This document shows positions 56,469 to 64,000 of a DNA stretch of 64,000 bases, in pieces (positions within the stretch are counted from its first letter, which is position 1; each line of letters begins with the position of its first letter). The DNA is taken from the NCBI RefSeq assembly GCF_025717515.1, contig NZ_JAJIRN010000002.1, positions 186,001 through 250,000 of the forward strand, in the 5' to 3' direction. Position numbers and translations under genes: made by a program. The DNA comes from Roseateles oligotrophus (GTDB lineage: Bacteria; Pseudomonadota; Gammaproteobacteria; Burkholderiales; Burkholderiaceae_C). Below the pieces are notes generated by a model. The model did not search any database, had not been told where the DNA came from, and worked only from the letters and a program-made list of their open reading frames with translations.

Positions 56469-57280
56469 CAACTCAGGGCTCCCGCCGCCAACCAATGAGC
56501 GCTTTGCGGACCTTCCGAGATCGAATCCTGCGACAAAATGGCCGCGCTGCCGCCCCAGCCCATCAGCTTGGGTGCATGGCTATAGCCGGAACCAGCGGTG
56601 GCCGGCTGCAAGCGCTGCAGCAAGGCCTGCAATTCGGCGCCGTCGCCTTGATCCAGATAGCGTTGTTGCACGTCCATCACCTGCCCGCGTGCCAGGCTCA
56701 ACCAACTCAACATGCGCCCTTCCAGTAAACCCAGGCCCGAACTCTCGGCCTGCGCCCAGGCGCTGTCGGCGGCCGCAGCCAAGGCCAAAGCATGGCTCCA
56801 GGCGGGTCGCACCGACAAGATACGCACACCATGCGTCAGGGATGCCGCGGTCAAGGCGTTCAGGCTCAAGCCCGACTGCTCCTGCAGTGCCACCGCATTG
56901 CGCTGCTTGCCCTGCGACCAGACGGCCAAAGGCCAAGCCTGCGCAGCGGCACCGAAGTAGTGAACGATTTGCAGCCTCGCATAGGTCCGCACCGCCTGCG
57001 CGTCGGCCAGGGGCATATCGGCCGGGACGCTAACGTTGTGCACCCAGGCACCGCCGACCCAGATGCGCAATTGCTGGCGCGGATGCGCGTCGCACCATTG
57101 CTCGAAGTCGGGCCAGCGCTGGCCGGCGCCTTGGGTCTCATAGCTCCACAAACCCGACTCGCCCCAGTACAGCGAGGCGACCGGCAAGTTGCGCGCAACT
57201 TGCCAAGCTTTGAGTTTTTGCAAAATGCGGGAAGGAAAGGAATAGAGCACGGAATCAGTCTGCAAGCGTGACACGGTCAA
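56468..57280 (-). CDS. PilM/GspL-like cytoplasmic protein
   Basis: A 270-residue soluble protein encoded where pilM or gspL is expected, between the ATPase and the PilN-like gene. Family motifs are weak; WGGSAAILSQDSISEGPQS at the end and the Trp-rich start (VASLYWGESGLWSYETQGAG) suggest a divergent actin-like cytoplasmic domain. The start codon is unusual: TTG 57280, or GTG 57274. It overlaps the end of gspE. Assigned mainly by position; it could be an unrelated accessory protein. Confidence 0.6.
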   Translation of the reverse strand: MTVSRLQTDSVLYSFPSRILQKLKAWQVARNLPVASLYWGESGLWSYETQGAGQRWPDFEQWCDAHPRQQLRIWVGGAWVHNVSVPADMPLADAQAVRTYARLQIVHYFGAAAQAWPLAVWSQGKQRNAVALQEQSGLSLNALTAASLTHGVRILSVRPAWSHALALAAAADSAWAQAESSGLGLLEGRMLSWLSLARGQVMDVQQRYLDQGDGAELQALLQRLQPATAGSGYSHAPKLMGWGGSAAILSQDSISEGPQSAHWLAAGALS

Positions 57281-58796
57281 GTTCCTCCAGGGTTGATTCG
57301 CCGCGCCGCACCAAGGCGACAGCGGCCTCGCGCAGCGTGCGCATACCGCGTTCTCGCGCGGCTTCTTTGATTCGACTCATGGGCGCACGGGCCGCGATCA
57401 GATCGCGCAGTTCATCGTCCAGACAGAGCAGTTCGGAAACCGCGCGGCGGCCCTTGTAACCGGTGCCACGGCAATGCGGGCAGCCGCTGCCTTGCATGAA
57501 GTTGTCCCCCGCCAGCGGCTGCAAATCCTGCGCTTGCAGCTCGGCCAAAGTGGGGCTGACCAGCCGACGGCAATGCAGGCAGTTGATGCGCATCAGGCGC
57601 TGCGCCAGCACCCCGTTCAAGGCCGCCACGACGTTGTAGAGGTCCAGCCCCATATGCATGAAACGGCCGACCACATCGAAGGCATTGTTGGCATGCACGG
57701 TCGAAAACACCAGGTGACCGGTCAGCGCCGCCTGTACCGCGATCTGCGCGGTTTCGGCGTCACGGATCTCGCCCACCATCACGCGGTCGGGGTCGTGGCG
57801 CAAGACCGAGCGCAGGCCGCGCGCGAAGGTCAGGCCCTTTTTCTCGTTGACCGGGATCTGCACCACGCCTGGCAATTGGTACTCGACCGGGTCTTCGATG
57901 GTGATGATCTTGTCCTGGCCGGTGTTGACTTCGGAGATCGCCGCATAAAGCGTCGTCGTCTTGCCGCTGCCGGTTGGCCCGGTCACCAAAAGCATGCCGT
58001 GCGGTTGACGCGCCAGCGCCCGGATCGCCAGCCGCGCCTCCGGCTCGAAGCCGAGCGAATCCAGCGTTAGTGCGCCCTGCGCCTGGATCTGCGCCCGGTC
58101 GAGCACGCGCACGACAGCGTCCTCGCCAAACACGCTGGGCATGATGGACAGGCGAAAGTCGATCTCGCGCCCCTGCATGCGCAGCTTGAAGCGGCCATCT
58201 TGCGGCAGGCGTCGCTCGCCAATGTCCAGCTCGGCCATCACCTTCAGGCGCGACACCAGTTGCTCGGCCGCCAGCGTGCCATCGAGATTTTTGATCTCCA
58301 GCATCACACCGTCGACCCGAAAACGCACCTTCAGGCCACGCAAATGCGTCTCGAAATGAATGTCGCTGGCGCCGTCTTGCAGTGCGTCATACAGCGTCGC
58401 GTCGAGCAGGCGCACCACCGGGCTGGCCTGCTCGCTCAGGTTCAGCGCCGACAGCTCCTGCGCTTGTTCGCCCACCGCCCCGCCGGCAAAGCCTTCGCCC
58501 AGGTCTTGCAGCGCGCGGAAATCCTGTTCGCCAGCGCCCAGCGCCGCGTCCACATCCTCGGCCGTGCCGCTGACCCAGCGCAGCGCGCGCTGCAGCCTGG
58601 CCTCGATGCGCTGCAGCAGCATGCTGTCATGCTCACGATCCGCCAGCAGCGCAAGGCGGCCCGCCGCCGACACCGCCAGCACCGCCCGCCAACGCTGCGC
58701 TTCGGCCTGCGTCCATTGCTCGAAGCTGAAGCCCCAAGGCGCCTCGTCAACGGGCAGGCGCCCCAGTGCGGCATTCAAAGCTAATGCCGTATTCAA
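57255..58796 (-). CDS. gspE: Type II secretion-like assembly ATPase, GspE family
   Basis: A 513-residue ATPase. Walker A GPTGSGKTTTLYAAISEVNT lies near residue 270, Asp box SDIHFETHLRGLKVRFRVDG and His box DPDRVMVGEIRDAETAQIAV (Walker B) are present, and a tetracysteine metal site (CLHCRR and CPHCRG) follows, as in GspE/PilB. The start is a TTG at 58796 that overlaps the gspF stop as TTGA; a much longer frame exists upstream but is antisense-like sequence. The N-terminal N1 domain is shorter than in classical GspE. Confidence 0.9.
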   Translation of the reverse strand: MNTALALNAALGRLPVDEAPWGFSFEQWTQAEAQRWRAVLAVSAAGRLALLADREHDSMLLQRIEARLQRALRWVSGTAEDVDAALGAGEQDFRALQDLGEGFAGGAVGEQAQELSALNLSEQASPVVRLLDATLYDALQDGASDIHFETHLRGLKVRFRVDGVMLEIKNLDGTLAAEQLVSRLKVMAELDIGERRLPQDGRFKLRMQGREIDFRLSIMPSVFGEDAVVRVLDRAQIQAQGALTLDSLGFEPEARLAIRALARQPHGMLLVTGPTGSGKTTTLYAAISEVNTGQDKIITIEDPVEYQLPGVVQIPVNEKKGLTFARGLRSVLRHDPDRVMVGEIRDAETAQIAVQAALTGHLVFSTVHANNAFDVVGRFMHMGLDLYNVVAALNGVLAQRLMRINCLHCRRLVSPTLAELQAQDLQPLAGDNFMQGSGCPHCRGTGYKGRRAVSELLCLDDELRDLIAARAPMSRIKEAARERGMRTLREAAVALVRRGESTLEELDRVTLAD

Positions 58797-60007
58797 TTGA
58801 CCTGCTCCACCAACTGGAAAATGGGCAAATACATCAGCACGACGACGGTGCCGATCACCAAGCCCATCAAGAGCATCAAGACCGGGTTGATCAGGCGCGT
58901 GACCAGATCGCTCAGCCGTGTCAACTCCTCGTCGTAAAAAGCCGCCGCCTGTGCCAGCATCGAGCCCATCTCGCCGCTGTGCTCGCCGACCCGCAACATG
59001 CGCAGCGACACCGGCGTGCTCAGGCCCTCGCGCTCCAGCGTTTGGGAGAGTCTCTCTCCCGTGCACACCGAAGCGATGCAGCGGTCCAACTGAGCCTGCA
59101 AATGGCCGGCAATCACGCCTCGCGCCGTCTGCAGCGCCGGCACCACCGGCACACCGGCCAGCAACAACATCGCCAGGCTGCGATAGAACTGCGCCAAGGC
59201 CAGCAAATGCAACTTCGGCCCCAGCAAAGGCAACTTCCACAAACGAGACAGCAGCGCTTGACGCAGGCCGCGTTGCCAGGCCCAGACCGGCCCGGCCAGC
59301 AGCGCGCAACCCAGGCCCAGCACCACCCAAGGGTTGTCGCCGCAGAACTGCCCAACGGCGATCAGCATGCGCGAGGCCCAGGGCAGATCACCACCCACGC
59401 CTTCGAGCAAACCGGCGAAGCGCGGCACCACAAACACCAATAGAAACATCACCACCGCCGTGCCCGCCGCGATCAGCGTGGCCGGGTAAATGGTGGCCGC
59501 CACCAGCTTGCTGCGCAGCTGTTCGGCCCAGGCCAGGTAGTCGGCCTGCTCGGCCAGCGCATGCGCCATTTGGCCGCTGCGCTCGCTGGATTCAACCACC
59601 GCAATAAAGAGCGCATCAAAGGCCTGCGGCTGGCTGCGCAAAGCGGTCGAGAAGGCCTCGCCGAGCTGGATGCGGGCGATCACGCCGTCGAGGGCCGCCG
59701 TACTGTTTCCACCACTGCCCGCGCCACCCTGCTCTTCTTTTTGCTTCAAGGTGATCAAGGCTTCCAAGAGCGGAATGCCGGCCTTCAACAAGACCGATAG
59801 TTGTTGGGCGAATTGGCGCAAAGGAAAGCTCTGCCCCGCGCGCGCCAGGTTCACCTCGTTCGCGCCACCCCCCAAGGGATTGACCGAAATCAGTGCAGCG
59901 GGGGCGATGCCCAAAGCCGCCGCCACGGCCTGCGCATCCACGGCCGATACCTGCGCTTGGGCGGGGCGGCGTGCGGAGTCGAGATAGCTGACGAGGAACT
60001 GAGGCAT
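58793..60007 (-). CDS. gspF: Type II secretion-like inner membrane protein, GspF family
   Basis: A 404-residue polytopic protein with the two T2SF domains (LRQFAQQLSVLLKAGIPLLE with EALITL; FYRSLAMLLLAGVPVVPALQ) and three to four membrane helices (AAGTAVVMFLLVFVVPRFAG, VVLGLGCALLAGPVWAW, LLMGLVIGTVVVLMYLPIFQ). It is the first gene of the leftward secretion operon. ATG 60007 is preferred over an upstream TTG. A degenerate copy of the ATGAGCC palindrome half lies 33-50 bases upstream. Confidence 0.92.
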   Translation of the reverse strand: MPQFLVSYLDSARRPAQAQVSAVDAQAVAAALGIAPAALISVNPLGGGANEVNLARAGQSFPLRQFAQQLSVLLKAGIPLLEALITLKQKEEQGGAGSGGNSTAALDGVIARIQLGEAFSTALRSQPQAFDALFIAVVESSERSGQMAHALAEQADYLAWAEQLRSKLVAATIYPATLIAAGTAVVMFLLVFVVPRFAGLLEGVGGDLPWASRMLIAVGQFCGDNPWVVLGLGCALLAGPVWAWQRGLRQALLSRLWKLPLLGPKLHLLALAQFYRSLAMLLLAGVPVVPALQTARGVIAGHLQAQLDRCIASVCTGERLSQTLEREGLSTPVSLRMLRVGEHSGEMGSMLAQAAAFYDEELTRLSDLVTRLINPVLMLLMGLVIGTVVVLMYLPIFQLVEQVN

Positions 60008-60222
60008 GGCGGGCAAAACACTGAAAAGGGCAAGGAGTCATGAGCCGAAGGAGCTATGAGTGGCGCGACTGTATTCATCTGCTGTGACCGCGCCGTGAAT
60101 GACGGTGACGTGACAGAGGCAAGCCGATCAGCGCTGTTGCACCTTGCTTGAATTTATTCAGCCATGTGCCGAAAGGCCCATCTGTCACAGCCGTTTCACG
60201 CCAGGCCGCTAACTTGGCCGGT

Positions 60223-62094
60223 ATGCGTACCAAAACACCCCCCACCTTGCGCGCTGCCGCCGGCCGCGCCCGTCTCCAACTGCTTGCATTGGCGGCAACA
60301 AGCCTGCTGTGCTTAGCAGCCCAATCGGCCTCGCCCGCCACGCCGGCACTGGCCAATGCCCAAGCGAAGCAGACGCAAGGCCCAGGGCTGCTGCTGCAGC
60401 TGAGCGCATCGGCCGGCTCGGCTGAACAAGTCAAGGCCTTGCTGGCCGATCTGAAAGTCGGACTCGACTACCAGCGCAGCATGGGCTCGGGCTGGCATTT
60501 GGTGCAATCCCAGGAGGCGCTGAGTCGCCCTCAAACCACGGCGCTGGCCAATCGGCTGCGCAGCGACAAGCGCGTCGCCTACGTCACCGTCAATGCGCGC
60601 GAGCAGCGCGCCATGGTGCCGGATGACAGCTTATTCCGCGCCGCCGACGCCAAAGACGCACAGTGGTGGTTGGATGACTACAACGCCAGCAGCAACCCGG
60701 CCGCGGCCAACTTCACCAAGGCCTGGGACATCAGCACCGGCGCGGGCTCGCCCGTCGTCGCGGTGCTGGACTCGGGCTTGGTTGATCATCCCGAATTGCC
60801 TCCCGGCAAGCTGGTGGCCGGCTATAACTTCGTCAGTAACCGCGACTACGCCAACAACAATGGCGTCGGGCGCAGCGCCAACACCATCGACCCCGGCGAT
60901 GCATTGACGCAGTCCGAGTTCGACGCCAACAAGGCGCTCTGGGACGGCTGCCTGGTGAACGAAAAGAACAGTTGGCACGGCACCCTGGTGGCCGGCCAGA
61001 TCGGCTCCTGGACCAACAACAAAGCGGGCTCGGCCGGCATCAACTGGAACGCCCAAGTGATGCCGGTGCGGGTGTCGGGCAAATGCGGCGCGGCCGTGGC
61101 CGATATGGTCGACGGCATGCGCTGGTCGGTGGGTTTGCCCGTTATCGGCGTGCCGACCAACCCTCATCCGGCCAAGGTGCTGGTGATTGGCTATGCCGGC
61201 CTGACCTCTTGCGACATCAACGATGCCGACAAGGATGTGGCCGCCGCCGCCAAGCTCTACACCGACACCATTGCCGAGTTGCGTGCCAAGAACGCATTGA
61301 TCGTCGCAGCGGCCGGCAATCTGCGCGGCGCGGTCGGCCGGCCGGCCAATTGCGCCGGCGTGATGGGCGTCGCCGCCGTCAACAAGCAAGGCTTCAAGAC
61401 CATCTATTCCAACTTCGGCAAACAGATTGCGCTGGCAGCTCCGGGCGGCGACCGTGACAGCGGCGCCACCTGCGACAGCTCATTAGCCGACAGCGGGATT
61501 GTTTCGACCTACAAGCCCGACCTCACAACTACACCACCCTCGTACCATGCTGCCGTCAGCGGTAGCAGTTTTTCTGCGCCGCAAGTTGCAGGCACCGCGG
61601 CCTTGATGTGGGGCCTGAATCCAACCCTGACGCTGGCGCAAGTCGAAGCCGGATTGAAGGCGAGCGCACGGCCTCACGTGCTGGCTCCCGCCTTGGGTTA
61701 CTGCTCGGCCACCAATAAGAGCCGCTGCACCTGTACCGCCGACACCTGCGGAGTGGGCTTGCTGGATGCCGAGGAAGCATTGAAATTCGCCCGCACACCC
61801 AGCAGCTATACGGCACCAAAACGTGACGCCCTGGTCTTAAGCAGCCCCGCCCTGAAGAACTGTGGCACGCTGCAGGGCAGCACCGCCTTCACGCCGCCCG
61901 TGCCTACACCTGAACCTACGCCAACGCCAACACCAACACCAACACCAACTCCGACGCCCACACCAACGCCCGAACCTTCAGGTGATGGCGGAGGCGGCGC
62001 AGCCTCGCCGCTATGGGTGGCCGGTCTGGGATTGGCTGCTTTACTGCTGCGACGCACTCAACGCAGCCGGCAAGCCTCTCCGCAACAAGGCTAG
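60223..62094 (+). CDS. Secreted subtilisin-family serine protease (S8) with PT linker and GlyGly-CTERM-like tail
   Basis: A 623-residue protease. A signal peptide (LLALAATSLLCLAAQSASPA) is followed by an I9-like propeptide (about 40-130) and the S8 catalytic domain with Asp in VVAVLDSGLVDHPEL (residue about 183), His in SWHGTLVAGQIG (about 252) and Ser in SGSSFSAPQVAGTAA (about 449). A Cys-rich segment (CSATNKSRCTCTADTCG) follows near the domain end, then a PTPTP-rich linker and a tail GDGGGGAASPLWVAGLGLAA ending LLLRRTQRSRQ, like GlyGly-CTERM sorting signals handled by rhombosortase. It is divergent from gspF. No clear ribosome-binding site is seen; an upstream TTG at 60148 is less likely. 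Confidence 0.9.
   Translation: MRTKTPPTLRAAAGRARLQLLALAATSLLCLAAQSASPATPALANAQAKQTQGPGLLLQLSASAGSAEQVKALLADLKVGLDYQRSMGSGWHLVQSQEALSRPQTTALANRLRSDKRVAYVTVNAREQRAMVPDDSLFRAADAKDAQWWLDDYNASSNPAAANFTKAWDISTGAGSPVVAVLDSGLVDHPELPPGKLVAGYNFVSNRDYANNNGVGRSANTIDPGDALTQSEFDANKALWDGCLVNEKNSWHGTLVAGQIGSWTNNKAGSAGINWNAQVMPVRVSGKCGAAVADMVDGMRWSVGLPVIGVPTNPHPAKVLVIGYAGLTSCDINDADKDVAAAAKLYTDTIAELRAKNALIVAAAGNLRGAVGRPANCAGVMGVAAVNKQGFKTIYSNFGKQIALAAPGGDRDSGATCDSSLADSGIVSTYKPDLTTTPPSYHAAVSGSSFSAPQVAGTAALMWGLNPTLTLAQVEAGLKASARPHVLAPALGYCSATNKSRCTCTADTCGVGLLDAEEALKFARTPSSYTAPKRDALVLSSPALKNCGTLQGSTAFTPPVPTPEPTPTPTPTPTPTPTPTPTPEPSGDGGGGAASPLWVAGLGLAALLLRRTQRSRQASPQQG
61913..61972 (+). repeat. Hexanucleotide CCAACN repeat encoding PT repeats
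   Basis: Consecutive CCAACA/CCAACG/CCGACG units encode about nine PT dipeptides in the linker of the S8 protease. Changes in unit number would keep frame. Similar low-complexity PT coding occurs in the tpsA stalk, but with a different 12-base unit. Confidence 0.8.
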
Positions 62095-62312
62095 TCTTGA
62101 GCAGCTGGCCGGCAGACAAGGGCTGCCGGCCAGCTGCCCTCAGGCAAATGGTCGAGGGCTAATCCGCAGGCATGACGGTATCGGCATAGGCCTCGTACGA
62201 AGTCAACTCTTTGCGGCAATGGCGACCAAGACCCTTCCCAGGGCTTGGTCAACGTTTCGGCCAACAAACTGCTACTGGCCTATCGGCCGCCATACGGCAA
62301 GCGTTAGGCCTT

Positions 62313-63383
62313 CTACAAGGCTTTCAAAGTGAGCGCACTGAGGCGCTCGGCGCGTCGCGCCTCAAGCGCTAGCGATTGTTCCTGCAGAGTAATCGCACGT
62401 TGCTCATGTCGATAACTTAAAAGCAGGTCGCCCGAGCCATCGCGCTTCAGCTCGATCAGCACGCCATCACTGCTGCGCCAGCGGCCAAAGGATTCGCTTT
62501 CGGCATGCAAGGGAGCGCCGTACTTTTTGCGCAAACTGTCCTGCAAGCGTTGCAGGGTTTGGCTTGCAAATGCAGCCTCCTGGATCCCGAAGCGGTAGCT
62601 CACATGGACGGGAACCAAAAGCTGCGAGCCCGCCTGCTTGCCATATTGCAGACTCATTTGCCTTGCGCCGGGCAGCATCTTTCCGAGCGAATAGATTTCA
62701 CGTTCTGCACCAGCGCTTTGCTCTTGCTCGCGCATGCCCAAAGCCGTCAGCGCGCTGCGAAGTTCGCCGCGCGCCATACAAAACACCGGCAATTCAAACA
62801 AGGCCACCTGTGCATGTTCACGGCATTCCTTGTTCTGCCTAAGACTGGCGAGCAAGACCTCGGCCTTGGCTACACCATCCTTTTGCGCTTCGATCAACAA
62901 GACCTCCGCGTTCTCAGGAGCAATCGCGGCGTTGCCATGACCGTTGAGGCCGTGATAGGCCCAGATCATCTTGCCGAGCGCATCGTTCAGCTTGGCGGCG
63001 GCCTCCGCATGGCGGGCGCTCAAGGCCAGGGCGGCCACATCATTGTTCTCGCTCAGCATGCTGGCCACGGCCATGCTGGAATAGGCTTTGCCGGCCAATT
63101 CTTCGAATTGAGTGAACTCGCGGCACAACTCAAGGGCTTTGTCGAACTGGCGCTCGCGGACGGCCAACTCGCAACTCGCGGCATAGCGTTTGATCAGCGC
63201 CGCCTTTGACTCTGGTGGGCTGCCGACGGGCGATGCAGGCGTGATGGGTGTACTGGACGACGCCGCTGAAGCCTTGGCCTGCGTCACCCAGACCAAGCCC
63301 GCGACACCGGCCAGCAAGACTGCGGAGGCCACTGCGACCGGCAGTGCTGCACGACCAAACTTGTGACCTTGCTCAACAATCAT
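62313..63383 (-). CDS. Membrane-anchored protein of unknown function
   Basis: A 356-residue protein that I do not recognise. A single membrane helix lies near residues 12-31 (AALPVAVASAVLLAGVAGLV), followed by a Ser/Pro-rich linker and a mostly helical periplasmic part with Cys pairs (SCELAVRERQFDKALELCRE; NKECREH; ELPVFCMARGELRSALTALG), suggestive of TPR/Sel1-like repeats, and a small C-terminal beta part (VPVHVSYRFGIQEAAF, YGAPLHAESESFGRWRSSDG). I chose ATG 63383 because GGGAGAG precedes it; ATG 63404 is possible. The 218-base gap to the protease (62095-62312) shows no feature I can name. It is convergent with the protease gene. Confidence 0.65.
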   Translation of the reverse strand: MIVEQGHKFGRAALPVAVASAVLLAGVAGLVWVTQAKASAASSSTPITPASPVGSPPESKAALIKRYAASCELAVRERQFDKALELCREFTQFEELAGKAYSSMAVASMLSENNDVAALALSARHAEAAAKLNDALGKMIWAYHGLNGHGNAAIAPENAEVLLIEAQKDGVAKAEVLLASLRQNKECREHAQVALFELPVFCMARGELRSALTALGMREQEQSAGAEREIYSLGKMLPGARQMSLQYGKQAGSQLLVPVHVSYRFGIQEAAFASQTLQRLQDSLRKKYGAPLHAESESFGRWRSSDGVLIELKRDGSGDLLLSYRHEQRAITLQEQSLALEARRAERLSALTLKAL

Positions 63384-63538
63384 GACGCTCTCCCTTTGAT
63401 TCATCTCAGAGTCCGCACTGTCGCAAGAGTCGGTGACGTCACAATTAACTAGGGATACGTGATGTGCGCCATCCGGACTATTGACCTTGCCCTCGAAAAA
63501 CATAGCGCTTGCTGAGTGTTTAAATTCAAGCGAGGAGA

Positions 63539-63679
63539 ATGGAGGTGAAGAAGAAGACAAGCAGTGCGACAAGGTCGCGGTACAAGATGGAATTCAAGGT
63601 GGAGGTGGCTCGCCAGGTCGAGAAAGGCCAAAGTATTGTGCCTGCTGCACGACCGAGATCTATATCAAGAGGCACTTAG
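63539..63679 (+). pseudogene. Transposase OrfA N-terminal fragment (HTH_Tnp_1-like)
   Basis: A 46-residue frame starting MEVKKKTSSATRS with RYKMEFKVEVARQVEKGQSI matches the start of IS3-type OrfA / HTH_Tnp_1 proteins, where a lysine-rich start leads into the EFKxxxA helix. After VPAA the similarity ends and a stop follows, so this is a truncated remnant. No inverted repeats or OrfB were found within the window. The rest of 63384-63538 is only a promoter-like gap with a palindrome GTGACGTCAC. Confidence 0.55.
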
Positions 63680-63764
63680 TAAAGCCACTTCAGCCCAACG
63701 TGCGTGAGACAGAACAGGTCGAAACAGCCGCCTGACAGTCCGTCGAGTATTAGAAAGGCAAGAA

Positions 63765-63804
63765 AAAAGCACTTAGTGCCGTTCGGCGCTAAGTGCTTTT
63801 TTTC
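63765..63804. terminator. Strong rho-independent terminator
   Basis: A long stem AAAAAAGCACTTAGTGCC / GGCGCTAAGTGCTTTTTTT with GTTC loop, one G-U wobble, and A- and T-runs at both sides, so it can stop transcription in either direction. It lies between the transposase fragment and the tRNA fragment. Its apex GCCGTTCGGC is shared with the hairpins at 45947 and 50907. Confidence 0.85.
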
Positions 63805-63815
63805 ATTCTTATTTT

Positions 63816-63864
63816 TGGTGGGCCCTGAGTGACTCGAACACTCGACCTACGGATTAAGAGTCCG
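63816..63864 (-). tRNA. tRNA-Lys (CTT) 3' half, gene fragment
   Basis: Read on the minus strand: anticodon stem-loop CGGACTCTTAATCCG (anticodon CTT), variable loop, a perfect T-arm (GAGTG-TTCGAGT-CACTC), acceptor strand GGGCCCA and CCA end. The D-arm and 5' acceptor strand (expected GGGCCCT) are absent: the sequence beyond 63864 is unrelated. So this is a displaced 3' end, not a working gene, and it marks a tRNA-Lys attachment site of an integrated element. The preserved part is about 49 bases. Confidence 0.75.
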
Positions 63865-64000
63865 ACCGCCCTGGTTTTGCGTGGTCACTACTGGACAAGC
63901 AATTTAATCTAAGTCGTTGATTTAACCAAGCAAAGTCTCCAACACCGTCCTAGAATGTCCAGCATCAACCACGCCAAGACTGGCACCAGACTGGCACCAG
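63865..64000. other. Probable start of an integrated element; 11-bp tandem repeat at the edge
   Basis: No coding sequence of note. The last 23 bases are two copies of GACTGGCACCA plus a G (63978-64000). By att-site logic, sequence on the 5' side of a displaced tRNA 3' end belongs to the element, so an integrase gene and an intact tRNA-Lys are expected to the right of the window. Confidence 0.4.

Noticed and set aside
58796-59330. N-terminal extension of gspE by about 178 codons
   Set aside because: The extension lies entirely within gspF in another frame and has Arg/Gly/Ala-rich nonsense-like sequence; the TTG overlapping the gspF stop gives a normal start.
62163-62305. Possible gene remnant on the plus strand between the protease and the next gene (LVNVSANKLLLAYRPPYGKR before a stop)
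   Set aside because: Only a short stretch of protein-like sequence, with no family I can recognise and no start; not enough to call.

Overview
The window looks like chromosome of a GC-rich, Gram-negative betaproteobacterium of the Burkholderiales (Roseateles/Pelomonas/Rubrivivax-like). I base this on the GC-rich coding bias, the Omp32-type porin, the TRAP uronate transporter, the PEP-CTERM proteins with an EpsA-type LuxR regulator, and the family profile overall. There is no rRNA, no intact tRNA and no CRISPR array. The genus is inference; no marker gene is present.

Left part (1-5.5 kb): the start of a secreted hydrolase, a methyl-accepting chemotaxis protein, a hybrid-looking orphan histidine kinase with an ABC-type periplasmic binding domain, and a YgjV-type membrane protein.

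Pectin/uronate catabolic island (5.4-23.7 kb): a leftward operon kdgK - PL1 pectate lyase - FAH-family hydrolase - periplasmic solute-binding protein - PL10 pectate lyase; a leftward operon kdgD - gudD - KGSA dehydrogenase; a GntR/FCD regulator; and a rightward operon udh - SMP-30 lactonase - TRAP dctPQM - porin - garD. Together they encode depolymerisation of pectate, uptake of galacturonate/glucuronate, oxidation to galactarate/glucarate, and conversion through 5-dehydro-4-deoxyglucarate and alpha-ketoglutaric semialdehyde to 2-oxoglutarate. kdgK adds the unsaturated-uronide branch. Candidate operators lie in the three control regions.

23.7-24.2 kb holds a decayed gene with three in-frame amber stops.

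Surface and secretion region (24.2-60.0 kb): every gene is on the minus strand. Read in transcription order: a type II secretion-like operon (gspF, gspE, pilM/N/O/P-like genes, secretin, three pseudopilins), the EpsA-type LuxR regulator, a PEP-CTERM protein, a PstS-like secreted protein, a second PEP-CTERM paralogue, a two-partner-secretion pair (TpsB and a 4297-residue TpsA with a long Pro/Thr stalk), and a private energy-transduction set (DUF2341-LamG-ExbB fusion, two ExbDs, TonB), then a Porin_5-type porin, a coiled-coil exported protein and a glycosyltransferase-like protein. The TpsA-TpsB-ExbB/D-TonB group is the most unusual part of the window.

Right end (60.2-64.0 kb): a subtilisin-family protease with a PT-repeat linker and a GlyGly-CTERM-like tail (a plausible substrate of the adjacent secretion system), an unrecognised membrane-anchored protein, a transposase fragment, a strong terminator, and the 3' half of a tRNA-Lys gene, which is the signature of an integration site for an element that probably continues past the window.
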